Assembly (NCBI GenBank): GCA_918807975.1
Contig: OU964926.1
Location: 26,233,996 to 26,297,995, forward strand
Reading direction: 5' to 3'
Length of the DNA: 64,000 nucleotides
DNA from: Aplidium turbinatum
Lineage: Eukaryota; Chordata; Ascidiacea; Aplousobranchia; Polyclinidae
Part shown: piece by piece, positions 48,101-58,994 of the stretch
Numbering within the stretch: position 1 is the first letter of the stretch
How the letters are laid out: every line of letters begins with the position of its first letter
Notes under the pieces: model-generated
Told to the model about the DNA's origin: nothing
Databases searched by the model: none
Seen by the model: the letters and a program-made list of their open reading frames with translations, nothing else
Translations under genes and position numbers: made by a program

Positions 48101-48980
48101 CAGGGTTGTCGGTATTTTACCCGACCCAAAAAAACCCGCGTGGGTTGTTTTGAAAAAAACCACTTAAAAAAACCCAAAAAAAAACATAAAAAAACCCAGA
48201 GCATCATATTTGTCCAGTTTTTATTAGAAAATTAAAAAAATTAACAAAAACACTACAAGGTACTTAAAACAAACTTCAAATTAGGACTTAAGGATGTGAT
48301 TGTGAAGGAAATTTCAAAGGATAAACTGAAAACGCAGTGGATATTTCTGTACACAAAAATCAAGTAATGCCACTTTGTACTACACTAAAACTCATTTATG
48401 CAAGAAGGCCTTAGACTGGTGAAAGTACTACTCTACTGTAGTCTGTATATATATATATGATGTGAAATGCAATTTAGGAGGCTATTTACCAATTACAGAT
48501 TCTGGATTCTAACGCATGGCTGTTTCAGAGCATTTGCCTAAATGGCCATTGGCCACGCAATTGCTCATCCATTAATATATAAATGATAAAAAAGATTTAA
48601 ACATGATGGCATAAATGCTCCTTGCCTTCAAATCTAAAGCAAATGATGCAATAATGTGATTTCTACCACGGTAGCATCAACTTGGTATAGAAATCAGTGG
48701 ATGATGCAACTTCCAACTTGATCTTGAAATTAATGGATGATGCAACATTCAAGCAACAACAACCCTAGAGCATTATTTTATTAAGTTATGCAAGCATGTA
48801 CTGTGAGTGAAAGGCACTTCATTCGTAAAAAGTAGTTTTGAGGTGAAATAAGCATCAATCTACCTTTTTTTGCATCTTTTTAAAAAAAAAACAATAAAAC
48901 CCCAAAAAAAACGTTTTTTTTTAAAAAAAAACCGGGCGGGTTGGAATTTTTTAAAAAAACCCGGGTTTTTCTCAACCCTG
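48101..48980. mobile_element. hAT-type non-autonomous element
   Basis: The ends are CAGGGTTGTCGGTATTTTAC and, inverted, CAGGGTTGAGAAAAACCCGG. The target duplication is TTACAGTA / TTACAGCA. The ends carry A-tracts and CCCG words. No coding capacity; it starts 50 bp after the previous MITE. Confidence 0.85.
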
Positions 48981-49364
48981 TTACAGCAGGCAGCATACAC
49001 AAATTGTCGATGGTAACTGGCTAACTATAAAATTACACCAACTACATGCTAAGTAATGTATTGCAACTTCCAGTTAGCCTACCAAGATGGGGTAACAAAC
49101 ATAAGCAACACGCTGTGAACAAATCTTTGACTTAGCCCTAGTTATCAGTCACAATAAGGGCCGTGGCCGTGTCGAACAACAAGTAAATGACATTACAATA
49201 CAGGATAATTGATCATCTTCAAACTAAAGCAAGAATAAAGGAGAAATCGGCACAACCATGTACAGCCGAGATATCCAAAATACGGGATGAACAAGAGTCG
49301 GCGGGTTTAGGAAGCTGCACTGAGGTAGCCAACATCAAGTTCATCTTACCTGCTCTTATCACAT

Positions 49365-49431
49365 CCAGACAGCAAAATCCTTTTGAATCGTTTTTGCACT
49401 GATTCAATGTCTGACTGATTTGCTGCCTGGG
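49365..49431. repeat. Palindromic MITE, copy 4
   Basis: Ends CCAGACAGCAAAATCC and, inverted, CCCAGGCAGCAAATCA, with ACTGATTCAATGTCTG inside. Confidence 0.6.
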
Positions 49432-49556
49432 AATGGTCAACACAACACAGGTATGTAGCAAGGTCAACATCAATTGAAAACCAAACATTTAGTAATCGTT
49501 TCCGCACCTGCATATAACTGACTGCTTAAAAGAAGAATATTTATCAATCAACCTAC

Positions 49557-49620
49557 GCTGACGTTTGACGACACCTCGGGGAAAACTTTGCCGCTACTGT
49601 CACCGGACAAGTCAGGAGAG
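49557..49620 (-). CDS. Probable cytoplasmic-domain exon of the M13 peptidase
   Basis: The acceptor is CTTGATTTAG and the donor AGC|GTAGGT. The 21 full codons read SPDLSGDSSGKVFPEVSSNV plus S. The exon ends in phase 0, as the anchor exon at 46928-47096 requires. It is acidic and serine-rich, like the cytoplasmic part of ECE enzymes. It needs an upstream exon ending in phase 2, which I could not identify. Alternative first exons are known for ECE1. Confidence 0.5.
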
Positions 49621-49871
49621 CTAAATCAAGTTAAAAAATAAAACTTTTTACAATACAATGTTTCGTGCAGATGAAAAAATTATCATCTTCCCATGTAGCC
49701 CACCACAAGACAGCATATCACCATCGCACGACATACACTGCTTGAAATGCTTGATTAGTTTTCACAACAACCATTTAAATAGAAACATATCTTGCATCAG
49801 TACATTTACAAAACAGAGGACAGCATTACAGCGACAAAGAGCAACTGACAAGCAACATAACTTCTTACCAC

Positions 49872-49913
49872 CAACTGCATGGAGCTGTCGGATTCGTCGG
49901 TCACAGACATGAA
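49872..49913 (-). CDS. Candidate first coding exon of the M13 peptidase
   Basis: An ATG opens MSVTDESDSSMQLV directly before a good donor (GTG|GTAAGA). The composition suits a cytoplasmic N-terminus, but its phase 0 end does not join the exon at 49557-49620; it would join the anchor exon directly. A rival candidate is 47429-47473 (MDDETKDWLLSSSLP, phase 0, donor GTGTAC). Confidence 0.3.
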
Positions 49914-50711
49914 AACACAGGAATTTAGCTTCAATACAACTAAAAGCTGCTAAGTTAAAGCAAAATAAAACGTGATATATACCGTTTTCTCTATTTCACA
50001 TATATAATATATAAAATAAAATGTAAGAACTACGTTTCATTGTCTCTACTTGCTCCAAGTGATACCCGAAGAGCTCCTATAATAATATATTTCGTCAGCT
50101 GCTTTTCAAACTTATCATTTCCAAGCCATTAAATAAAGAGTCTATTTTTATCATCCTGTCTTGTTGAGGCAGGCTCACCTACTGTAGAAGAACTCAAACT
50201 TATTTCCAAAACATATCAACCCAGTCGCTACATGAGAAGTATATTTGTACACAAGCAACTGATCCATATCACACACTGCAAAATATCGCGCCGCGGTCAC
50301 TGCTTGCTTAATGCATATGGTCTCACAATCTTGCAGCGTAATTAAATGCCGACAGGTAATTACCACTCTAAGCCGTGCTTGCCTTTTCAGAGCTACCACG
50401 TTGTAAACAACTTCAAAGGGACAACACATTCCTATGATTCCTGCATTAAAAAATCACAACTTTAGAATTCCGATGCAGCGCAGGTCTGTTTAACATACGT
50501 GCGGGAGACGCATAAATCTGCTACAAAATTGTCCCAAGCAAAACACTCATCAGGCTTAAAGGCTGACGTCAAACCAGTAATACGTTATAACCCAAGCACT
50601 TGGTTCCATTTCAAGTCAAACCGCGAATCAATCGATGGAACAAAAGTTGACATTTTAATATCATTTCAACGTGTAACGACGCCAAAATTAAATCCTATCA
50701 GCAACCAACTA

Positions 50712-50816
50712 CCAGACAGCAAAATTTATCGTTGAGTTTAAATCTCTCATCGTTTTTATATCTATCAAGGTTTGAACACGTTGAATCACTGTAAAAATGA
50801 CGGATTTTGCTGTCTG
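50712..50816. repeat. Palindromic MITE, copy 5
   Basis: Ends CCAGACAGCAAAATTT and, inverted, CAGACAGCAAAATCCGTC; the centre is disrupted. Confidence 0.65.
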
Positions 50817-51289
50817 AAAAATTGTCAGCAGAGAAACAATCACACGTAAAATTGTGAGACAAGTTTAATTTCGAATGTGATGCAGGAAGTAACTATAAAA
50901 CTGACGTTTCCTACGCAGGTTAGTTCCACGTTTGAATCACCTCCTGGCTAGGTTCACCTGCTTGCTAAACCAAGTCTCAAATCACATTTTATCTGTTTGC
51001 CACGCACATTTGGTGGGCATCACGTTTCAACAAATTAATGCCTTCACATTAACTTCATTCTAGTCGGAAGATTACAACAACTGAGGAAACGTGCGATGTG
51101 ACCGGTTGCTGAAACGAACTAACATTTACATGAGACCGTCCACCAGGCGCGCATTTTAAACGGAAACAGTGCAAAATACCTACGCTACCACAAGATTTTT
51201 CAGAAATAATGTGTATTGGAATAAATGTACCTATATATGCATTTTGAATGTGCGCTTGAGCATACGCATTCTAAGGACTGCTTTCCCTT

Positions 51290-51425
51290 CAACGGCACCT
51301 AATGAATGGAATTTTTCATTTTTTCAATTTTTCTGCGTAAAAAACCTCTACAAGTATGCGAAACTACCCGGAATAACCTATCAAGTCATTGTCAGTCCGA
51401 AAATAAAGATTCGAAACCAACTAAT
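51290..51425 (+). mobile_element. SINE family 2, 3' fragment
   Basis: Contains GGCACCTAATGAATGGA, CCTCTACAAGTATGCGAAAC and the end AAATAAAGATTCGAAACCAA, as in the copies at 21530 and 58006. The tRNA-like head is absent. Confidence 0.7.
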
Positions 51426-52179
51426 GTCTGACTAGTCAGTTTATGGCTGCAACCAGTCCAGAATACTTGACTCACTCACAACAAGTGCACTAAACTACAA
51501 ACCTTATTAAGGAGACTATGCCAAAAATGTTGACACCAACAAGATATCTGCAATGGAACAGGCCCCAAGTATAAACGTTCGTAACAACTTAAGTCCGGCA
51601 TTAGGCCAAAGTAAACAATGATGCAGTAATCCATTAAGTTACAAGACGAACATGAACGGCAAAGACCACATCAACACTCATGAAATGGATAGATTATTTG
51701 GTGATGCAAAGATGGTTTCTATCAATGATACAAACTTAACATCTTAATGTATGAACATGCATAGGCTTACCATGCAACGCCACGACGTTTACCAGACACT
51801 CTTGATGCCTGCCTATGCTGTGTTGACAGCCAAATCAAGCTTGTCTATAAACAAACTTAACTGGCAATATTTTTTAAAATGCATGTATGTGTAACTGCTT
51901 CAGTCAAGTCTCAACGACACAACTAGAGACAAACACTTCTCATCAGATTTTCAGTTGCAACTTAAAAAATTACCTTCAGTGACTGGTTACAAGAGTAGGA
52001 GCTTAATGCTTGCCTAGAATCCCTTCTTCCTGTCACAACCATAACTTGCAATCGTATACATATTTGCTTTGATTTATTGAATCTGAAGTGGGGTTAAAAA
52101 CCTGTTTTTTGTACACACTAATGAATCTTCCCAATGGTTAAACTCAAATCCGAAGTACACACATATCACAAAGGAGTCC

Positions 52180-52480
52180 TGGCATCCTTCTCGCTTGCTT
52201 TAACGATACTGAAGTTTAACACAAGGTAAAGCTTCCAGAGCTTCCAGAGCTGCAAGGCGGAACGAAGAACAGCCTTTGGCAAGAATTGAAAACATGTCAA
52301 GTCCAAAGCAGATTCTTCGATATTCAAGAGGTGTTGTCCAATTGCAGAGTTACTAAATATATTTTTGTCATTCACAGTATTAAACAATTTGTCTCGAACA
52401 TAATTAGAGAAGGAAACAATATAACTAGAACCCAACCAAATCGCGCTTGCAAAACTGTAAATGACAAAAATATACCTATT
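52180..52480. repeat. Two head-to-head fragments of a retroelement-like coding sequence
   Basis: On the minus strand (about 52180-52400) a frame reads TVNDKNIFSNSAIGQHLLNI. On the plus strand (52450-52489, continuing after 56506) another reads TVNDKNIPIDSA then IGQHLFDI. NSxIGQHLL is typical of the C-terminal, GIY-YIG-associated part of Penelope-like or similar retroelement proteins. The plus-strand copy is interrupted by the element at 52490-56496. Confidence 0.5.
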
Positions 52481-53314
52481 GACTCTGCACGGAATGGCCA
52501 GTTTCGGTGAGTCCGGTCCCTATTAGGTAATTTTTTTATTTTTTTTTAAATTATCGGGTACCGTAGCCTAATTATCATTGCCGTTGTAGGGTTAAGGGTT
52601 TGGGGTTCGGAATGGCCCATTTCGGCTAGTCCGATTGGGCTAGTCCGATTCGGCTATTACCCTATTCGGCTACAGCCCGATTTGGCTAGTCCGATTGGGC
52701 TAGTTCCCTATTTGGCTACAGTCTTTATCGGTTAGTTCGTATTCAGCAATTTTTTGAAAATCCAACGATAATCCTTCTGTAATCCAAAAAAATCCTTCTG
52801 TAAATCCAATGACGCCTTCTGTTTATTTAGAGAATTTTGTATTTTATTCCACAATATGATTTCTTTTGCATTCCGACAAAGAAAAACAAATTGAAATGAA
52901 ATTTAGCGAAAAATGTTTGAACTATTAAATTGAACTGTTTGCTCACATAAAATCGACAGCGATGCCTTCTGTTTATTTAGAGAATGTTGTATTTTATTCC
53001 ACAATATATTTTCTTTTATAGTTGCATTATCGAAGCTTTGGATGAGTGGGGTTTAGACCTAACCATTGAGATCTTAAAACTAATAAGCGAATTAAATTTA
53101 TTTTTGAACTGTTAATGTTTGCTCAGATAAAATTGACACGTATCCTGCGCCGCCGTCTGCATGCAAACTTAGAATATATTAGAATCCTCAACTATTACAA
53201 AATTCTAAATCCAACGACGCCTTTTGTTTATTTAGAGATTTTGTATTTTATTCCACAATTTATCGTTTCTTTTGCATTCTTGCATTTTATCCAGTGTTTA
53301 CCTTTGAGTGCCTT

Positions 53315-53402
53315 CCCAGATGGCAAAATCCGTCATTTTTACAATAATTCAACGTCTGCAGACGTTAAATCAATGTAAAAATGGCGGATCTTACTGTCTG
53401 GG
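53315..53402. repeat. Palindromic MITE, copy 6
   Basis: Ends CCCAGATGGCAAAATCCGTC and, inverted, CCCAGACAGTAAGATCCGCC; centre TTCAACGTCTGCAGACGTTA. It forms the inner end of the left arm of the foldback element. Confidence 0.8.
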
Positions 53403-53858
53403 TGAGCCATGTGATAAATTAAAGCCTTTGGTTGCGTCATAATGAACTATGTAATTACCATTCCTAGACCGAGGAGCAAGACTACGCGCGCCGGTATTTA
53501 AAAAAGAATAGCGGAGAAAAAAGTAATGCTTGTCACAAAGCAATTTAACGAAATTCTTGAAAACCTTTTCGAATGCGTTGATTAATGATTTGAATTGGGA
53601 AAGAAAGCCAGAAGTAGACATTTTTTTATTCAGGTTAAAGTGAAACCACTCTACGTTGGACTAAAACGCAAAGTAACTATCAAGTTGCCTTGCAAAGCGG
53701 AAGATCAAAGTTCGCAAAACCGGTCGTAAAATTGATTTTGCCCAAAAATTAGGTTGTTGAAATCAATGCTTAATTACTCGTAACTTTCACGTGATATAGG
53801 CCTAATTTTTTTTTTGTAGTCAGAGTGTAAAAGATGGAGGTTTGATATTATCGAATTG

Positions 53859-55238
53859 CATAGGCGCCGACTTTTCAAAAAACCTTGGGGGGCGAGAAAG
53901 GTGATGACGTCATAACCGTAACGCTATTTTACTCAATTAAAATAGTCTTTGATTAAGCTTAGTGTCTTGTTTATATTGACACCTAGGTCGCAAACCGAAT
54001 TTATTAGAACCGCTGCTTGAAAGGATTAGTTTTACGCATGCAGTAGGCTACGCCTAGTCGTAAAAATTTTGATATTGTTAGCTCATAATTGGAACAGTTG
54101 GAAAACAAGACGATTCGTTTCCTTTTCGTGCGAGTGAATAACAACGATCAAGACAGTGAAGTTATCGAAATAAAACGTAAAAAATCATGATCTCAAGCAG
54201 AGTGAAAACCCGCTATCAGTTTTATTAACCTCGTTTCGCTAATTACTTTCTTTCAAAGCGTTGACAACGGCGAAGTGTTTTCTCTTCTGTTTTTTATCGA
54301 AAGTCTTTGTAGTCTTTTATTGAATACAGTAGGCTATATACTCGAGTAAAGGTCGAGATGTTCGCAAGTGATTTTCACATCAAAAAGACAAGTTCAACTA
54401 ACACGGGACGTGCTGTTGTCTCCAGCTCGGCAGTTTTCAAAATGAACGCACTAAAAATCATTGTCGACGTAGATTACGGAGTGTGCCTAAGTAAAAGTTT
54501 TGAACACGTTTATTTGCAGTGATTCAAACTTAATTTTCAAATTCAATGATTTCTTGTCAATTCTAAACTTTATGCACTTGTTGAGCAGTATGCAAAGCTC
54601 ACGAGACAAAACAGAAAGAGCTGTTTTAAGAGATCATTTTTTTATTTTTGCGTGTAGGATATAATCGTTCTTATTATTACGTAACATTCCATGATCGTTA
54701 AAGTCGATGTCAAACCTTAGCGGCCGCATAAAACAATGATGTCAGGTCAGCTAGGTGATAATAGCGGTAAGAGACGTCGTTAATGCAGGCAATATCTGCG
54801 ACCAAGACCATTAAACACCTTTTCTTTTATCGGTTTTCGATTTAATTCTCACACATTGCGAAGAAAACAATGCGTTCTGTTGAATCATAATTGTCTCACA
54901 GCGGGAAGACCTCGTTGAAAATAGCGCGTCTAATTTAGCTGGTTTACTGAATATTGCAGTGCATAGTTACGTGACTATTCCAGCAGCGTAAGTTACTCTA
55001 CCATCCACTTTGAAATTTCCATACCGTATGAGAAAGCCATGCGATCAGCTGCTGTTTTGCGGGCAAGAGCAACGTAGGCTTTTCTTGCTCTCGGCATTAT
55101 TTAAGTCGTCCGTTTAAATTATCTAAATCTCTTTCGCGAAGTGTTTTATCTTTAAAACACCACTTGTAATCACCACTTTTGTTGCCCCTCAACCATAAAT
55201 TTACGGGTGGCGCCGCCCCCCAGAAGTCGGCGAGTATG
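53859..55238. mobile_element. hAT-type non-autonomous element in the foldback loop
   Basis: The ends are CATAGGCGCCGACTT and, inverted, CATACTCGCCGACTTC. A perfect 8-bp duplication TCGAATTG (53851-53858 and 55239-55246) flanks it. 1380 bp, no coding sequence recognised. Confidence 0.9.
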
Positions 55239-55588
55239 TCGAATTGAATCGCCAGTTAATACTTACCGCCAGTTAACACTCTAAATTGATGGACCGCAAA
55301 TTATCGTAAAAAACTGTTCGTCCGCGCATTTGCCAGTTTGACTATACTACAGTATATATATATGATAATATATATATATTTTTTTATATATGATAATATA
55401 TGACTTTGTTTTACAGCATCAAATTTATGCTATCTCCGTAATTAATAACTCGTATGTAAGTTTTTACATGTATTTTGAACAATAACACACTCGAACAACT
55501 AACAAAACACTTCTATTTATCTCATTAACCTCTATTGGTAATAATGAAAAATGTTGTTTTGATGTAAAAAAAACATATTTTGAACAAA

Positions 55589-55676
55589 CCCAGACAACAA
55601 AATTCGTCATTTTTACATTGATTCAACGTCTGCAGACGTTGAATCAATGTAAAAATGACGGATTTTGCCGTCTGGG
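55589..55676. repeat. Palindromic MITE, copy 7 (near perfect)
   Basis: An 88-bp near-perfect palindrome, ends CCCAGACAACAAAATTCGTC and, inverted, CCCAGACGGCAAAATCCGTC, centre TTCAACGTCTGCAGACGTTG. Inner end of the right arm of the foldback element. Confidence 0.85.
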
Positions 55677-56584
55677 AAGGCACTCAAAGGTAAACACTGG
55701 ATAAAATTGCAAGAATGCAAAAGAAACGATATTGTAGAATAAAATACAAAATTCTCTAAATATAATACACAGAAGAATCGGACATTACATACATCTCTCT
55801 GTTATCATTTTTAATGTAAAAATTCCTTTTGTGGTCTCTTTGTTTGGAACAATTCCAAACTGTGGAACAATTCCGGTGTCATAAATATGATTTAAGATCT
55901 CAGTGGTTAGGTCTAAACCCCACTCATCTAAAGTTTCGATAATTTCAACTATAAAAGAAAAGATATTGTGGAATAAAATACAACATTCTCTAAATAAACA
56001 GAAGGCGTCGTTGTCGATTTTATGTGAGCAAACAGTTCAATTTAATAGTTCAAACATTTTTCGCTAAATTTCATTTCAATTTGTTTTTCTTTGTCGGAAT
56101 GCAAAAGAAATCATATTGTGGAATAAAATACAAAACTCTCTAAATAAACAAAAGGCGTCATTGGATTTACAGAAGGATTTTTTTGGATTACAGAAGGATT
56201 ATCGTTGGATTTTCAAAAAATTGCCGAATAGGGAACCAACCGATAAAGACTGTAGCCAAATAGGGAACTAGCCCAATCGGACTAGCCAAATCGGACTAGC
56301 CGAATCGGGCTGTAGCCGAAAAGGGAAATAGCCGAATCGGACTAGCCGAATCGGACTAGCCGAATCGGACTAGCCCAATCGGACTAGCCAAATCGGACTA
56401 GCCCAATCGGACTAGCCGAATAATAGCAGACCCTTGGGGTTAGGGCTTAGAGGTTAGGAACTCACCGAATCGAACTCACCGAATAGTAGCAGACCCGACT
56501 CTGCAATTGGACAACACCTCTTTGATATTATCCACAATGGATATTAACAAAGATGAAAACATGCAGCTTGGAGTTATGTGCAGC

Positions 56585-57859
56585 CAGGGTTGGTCAAGGA
56601 GGTTTCGCCCACTTTAGTTTTACCCGGGTAAAACCCTGGGGGGAACTGGGAAAAACCTTTTGGGGGAAACTGGAAAAAACTTGAGTTGTTAATATTTGCA
56701 AATGTGAATGAAATAATGATTACTCCTCATAGTTAATGTTTATTATCATAATATTTTCAATGAACCTATAAGATTTCCTGTGCTCATCCTACAAAAAAAA
56801 AAGCAAAATACTGTGATTTACTAATATCTAATAATAACAAGTAGGTCCATTGGTCCAATTATTAGTTTACATAGATGAACAATTGAACATACCAGTATGT
56901 TACCAAGTCAGATGCTGCCCTGTGCCTAACATGCAGTCAGCAAACAAAATTGTAAACTTTGAACAACAAAAGCCAAAAGAAAGAAAAGATAAAGAGCCGA
57001 TATAATCTCAGTCATTGATAACATGTCAACAGTCTTCGTTGTCCACATTGAACAGCTTCCCAGTCCGAGGATAAAGATTCAATCAATCAATCTTCTCACT
57101 TTTCTCCTTCCATGAGAGTAACACACCAGACATCGTTTTTGAGGCTTTTCTTTTTTCTGTGGGAAGAAGCGTTTTAGGAAAGTGCTTACCACTGAGGGAC
57201 TCGGACTGGGAAGGCTGTGTGGACGACCTCTACTGCTTTCCGGCAAAGTGCTGGAAGATATCAGTTGGTTTGCAAGCTGCAATTTAAACTGAAGCAATTA
57301 GTCACAACAACACAACACTGACTGGCGTGGTCTTTGAGCTGAAGATAGACCATCTGAATTCAATAAGAAATTACTATTGGTAGTTTGGTACTGCCAGCAG
57401 ACGGAATGGCCCGTTTCGGTGAGTCCGATTCGGTGAGTCCGATCCCTTAACGGGGGATTTTTTCAATTTTTTTTTAAATTATTGGGTACCGTAGCCTAAT
57501 TATCATTGCCGTTTTAGGGTTAGGGGTTAGAGGTTAGGAACTCACCGAATCGGACTCACCGAATAGTAGAAGACCCGCCAGCAGACGTGAGTCAGTACGC
57601 ATTGAGAAAGTGTCAAAAGAAAAACCTGAAATATCACTCTGTGATGATCTGGAGCTTTATCTATTTTATCTAAGTATTGATGCAATTCAGATGGAAAATG
57701 TCATGAGATAACAGCTAAACAGCTGATTAGTCATTATATTGCATAAGAAACTCCACAAACAACACATTTAGAAGTTTTAAGGGTTTCCCCAGTTTCCCCC
57801 AAGTTTTACCCATGGGAAACTGGGAAAAACCTCCCAGAGGTTTTACCCAACCAACCCTG
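56585..57859. mobile_element. hAT-type non-autonomous element
   Basis: The ends are CAGGGTTGGTCAAGGAGG and, inverted, CAGGGTTGGTTGGGTAAAAC. A perfect 8-bp duplication TGTGCAGC flanks it. Subterminal copies of GGTTTTACCC and CCAGTTTCCC words. It contains a short foldback element (57402-57576) and, at about 57060-57085, a SINE family 2-like tail. Confidence 0.9.
57402..57576. mobile_element. Deleted relative of the 4-kb foldback element
   Basis: 175 bp with the same ends (CGGAATGGCCCGTTTCGGTG and CACCGAATAGTAGAAGACCC). It has a perfect 9-bp duplication GCCAGCAGA. Both its ends match 52490-56496, so it is an internally deleted form of that family. Confidence 0.9.
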
Positions 57860-58005
57860 TGTGCAGCCTTCTACTCGTAAACTATTGCCAAGGCCACCTT
57901 TAAGTTTCATGCTATGGCTGGCATGACCATTTGACCAACATTTACCATCCAATTTAATCAAAAACAACATTAGTATTTACCGTGAAAGATAACCAAACCA
58001 TAGGT

Positions 58006-58310
58006 TTGGTTTTGAATCTTTATCCTCGGACTGACAAAGCCTTGATAGGTTATTCCTGGTAGTTTCGCATATATACTTGAAAAGGCTTTTACACAGGGCT
58101 AGTTACAGAGATTGACAGAGTGTAGTTTTCGATTGTTGAAGTGTTGCTGCCGGTAAATCATTCCATCCTTTAGGTGCCGCTGAATGGAGAGCAGTCCTTA
58201 GAATGCGGTGCTCAAGCGCACACCCCGAGCCGCTTGATCTTGAAGCTTCTTTGTTCACAAAGTCATGCGCTAACCAAGTAAACCAACTGAGCTATCAGGG
58301 AAGAAAACTT
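58006..58310 (-). mobile_element. tRNA-derived SINE, family 2, copy 2
   Basis: It aligns along its length with 21530-21840: on the plus strand TTATCCTCGGACTGACAAAG, TAGTTTCGCATA and GGTGCCGCTGAATGGAGAGC. The tRNA-like head near 58250-58310 is diverged. Confidence 0.8.
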
Positions 58311-58797
58311 TCAAGGAAAACAGTTGCTACTCACCTCATGCTGTGTAAGCGGGGCATATTTGACTTGGATATTCGGCATGAAATAAAAATGCCAACCTTC
58401 TAATCTGACTTTAGTGTTCAGATCCCAACCAACAAGTATAATGCAGCAGCATAGATGGCACAGCAGTTATATATAACCTATGTTAGCCAAGAATTTCTAA
58501 AATTTAAATGAATTTTTGGAGTATCTTGTTAGCTGAAACCAACAGCACACATCTGGGTTGGGTTGCTGAAAAATTATTGGAAGTGGCTATTTTTCCACAC
58601 TTAATGCCATGGTTACAATGAGTGTTGCCAGAGTTGGGATTAAAGTTAGGAAGGGTTTGAGTTAGAAATAACGTTAGGGTTTTGATCTTTGCCCAGAACT
58701 GAAAAAAAAATTCCCAAATTTTATACATGTTTTTGTTTTCAACAGCTTTAAACTTTTCTCAAATTAGAGAAGAATTCCTTATCTGACAACAACATTT
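58311..58797. other. Intergenic, nothing recognised
   Basis: No gene or element with clear ends; the frame 58504-58728 has no motif. Confidence 0.4.
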
Positions 58798-58994
58798 TTT
58801 AAGTCAAATCAAGAATAATAGCTTTATAATCATTAGAGCATGTTCCTGTGAGACCAAAAAAGCTTAATCCGAAAAACAATGAGGTTATAAAACTTTGTTT
58901 CAGGCAGGGGTTGTTAACCAGGGGAACACACATTAGTATGGCATGTGCAGGTGTGTAGCTAACACAAAACGTCGGGGGGGGGGAGGCAAATAAG

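Larger units (their letters stand above)
48981..52165. other. Probable 5' region of the M13 gene and intergenic DNA
   Basis: Apart from the candidate exons at 49557-49620 and 49872-49913, two palindromic repeats and a SINE fragment, I see no gene, RNA or element with clear ends. Short open frames here lack motifs. Confidence 0.4.
52490..56496. mobile_element. Foldback element, possibly Mutator-like, 4 kb
   Basis: It starts CGGAATGGCCAGTTTCGGTG and ends CACCGAATAGTAGCAGACCC. A perfect 9-bp duplication GACTCTGCA flanks it (52481-52489 and 56497-56505). Arms of about 850 bp are inverted copies of each other (52490-53402 and 55589-56496); both contain variable tandems of a 14-bp word CGAATCGGACTAGC. 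The loop holds a hAT-type element. No transposase is seen. A 9-bp duplication is the hallmark of Mutator-like elements, so that class is my best guess. Confidence 0.85.
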
